A stretch of DNA of 6,699 nt from Gallionellaceae bacterium (GTDB lineage Bacteria; Pseudomonadota; Gammaproteobacteria; Burkholderiales; Gallionellaceae). Positions 6,660 through 6,699 of this stretch are shown here, piece by piece. The number at the start of each line of letters is the position of its first letter. Position 1 is the stretch's first letter. Made by a program: the position numbers and the translations under genes. The stretch lies in the NCBI GenBank assembly GCA_947445045.1, contig CANFCA010000062.1, positions 1-6,699 of the forward strand, read 5' to 3'. The notes beneath the pieces were generated by a model. That model saw only the letters and a list, made by a program, of their open reading frames with translations. It was not told where the DNA came from and did no database searches.

Positions 6660-6699
6660 GGAGGGCTGGCAGAGCGGTTGAATGCACCAGTCTTGAAAA
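6660..6699 (+). tRNA. tRNA-Ser, anticodon TGA (5' part, cut by window edge)
   Basis: The first 40 nt of a serine tRNA are present. They comprise the acceptor 5' strand GGAGGGC, a D-arm with AGCGGTTGAATGC, and the anticodon 5' stem ending in the loop CTTGAAA, which gives anticodon TGA. The segment closely resembles the E. coli tRNA-Ser(UGA) (GAGCGGTTGAA and GTCTTGAAAA are shared). The variable arm, T-arm and 3' acceptor strand lie beyond the window, so pairing of the acceptor cannot be tested. The 95 nt between queD and this gene contain no clear terminator and only weak promoter-like hexamers. Confidence 0.92.

Overview
This window is a housekeeping stretch of a proteobacterial chromosome. 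The most likely source is a betaproteobacterium of moderate GC content. Four things point there: separate nuoC and nuoD genes (fused in Escherichia coli), the order tpiA-secG-tRNA-Leu-nuoABCDEFG, complex I subunits that read like the betaproteobacterial type, and a long-form QueD-like protein. The taxonomic call is inference from remembered family sequences, not a search. Some gammaproteobacteria share this gene order.

Most of the window lies on the minus strand and is read from right to left. It begins with tpiA (triose-phosphate isomerase), followed by secG (a subunit of the protein-export channel) and a tRNA-Leu with anticodon GAG. Next comes the nuo operon for the proton-pumping NADH:quinone oxidoreductase (complex I): nuoA, nuoB, nuoC, nuoD, nuoE, nuoF and the first 21 codons of nuoG, which leaves the window at base 1. 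Spacing is tight. The tRNA starts 15 nt after the secG stop, nuo genes overlap or are separated by at most 22 nt, and no convincing terminator is visible anywhere on this strand. The only larger minus-strand gap is about 86 nt between the tRNA and nuoA, which holds a perfect 12-bp palindrome.

A 223-bp intergenic region separates tpiA from a divergent plus-strand gene, a QueD/6-pyruvoyl-tetrahydropterin synthase family enzyme. It holds a good sigma-70 promoter toward tpiA and a perfect extended -10 toward queD. At the right edge a tRNA-Ser (anticodon TGA) starts and is cut off after 40 nt.

Functionally, NuoE, NuoF and NuoG form the NADH-oxidising module. NuoB, NuoC and NuoD form the quinone-reducing connecting module, and NuoA is a membrane subunit. 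I found no mobile element, CRISPR array, defence locus or evident new system. The points worth a second look are small: unusual substitutions and a hexanucleotide repeat in nuoF, a U-U mismatch in the tRNA-Leu acceptor stem, the palindrome before nuoA, and the absence of a Shine-Dalgarno sequence before queD.
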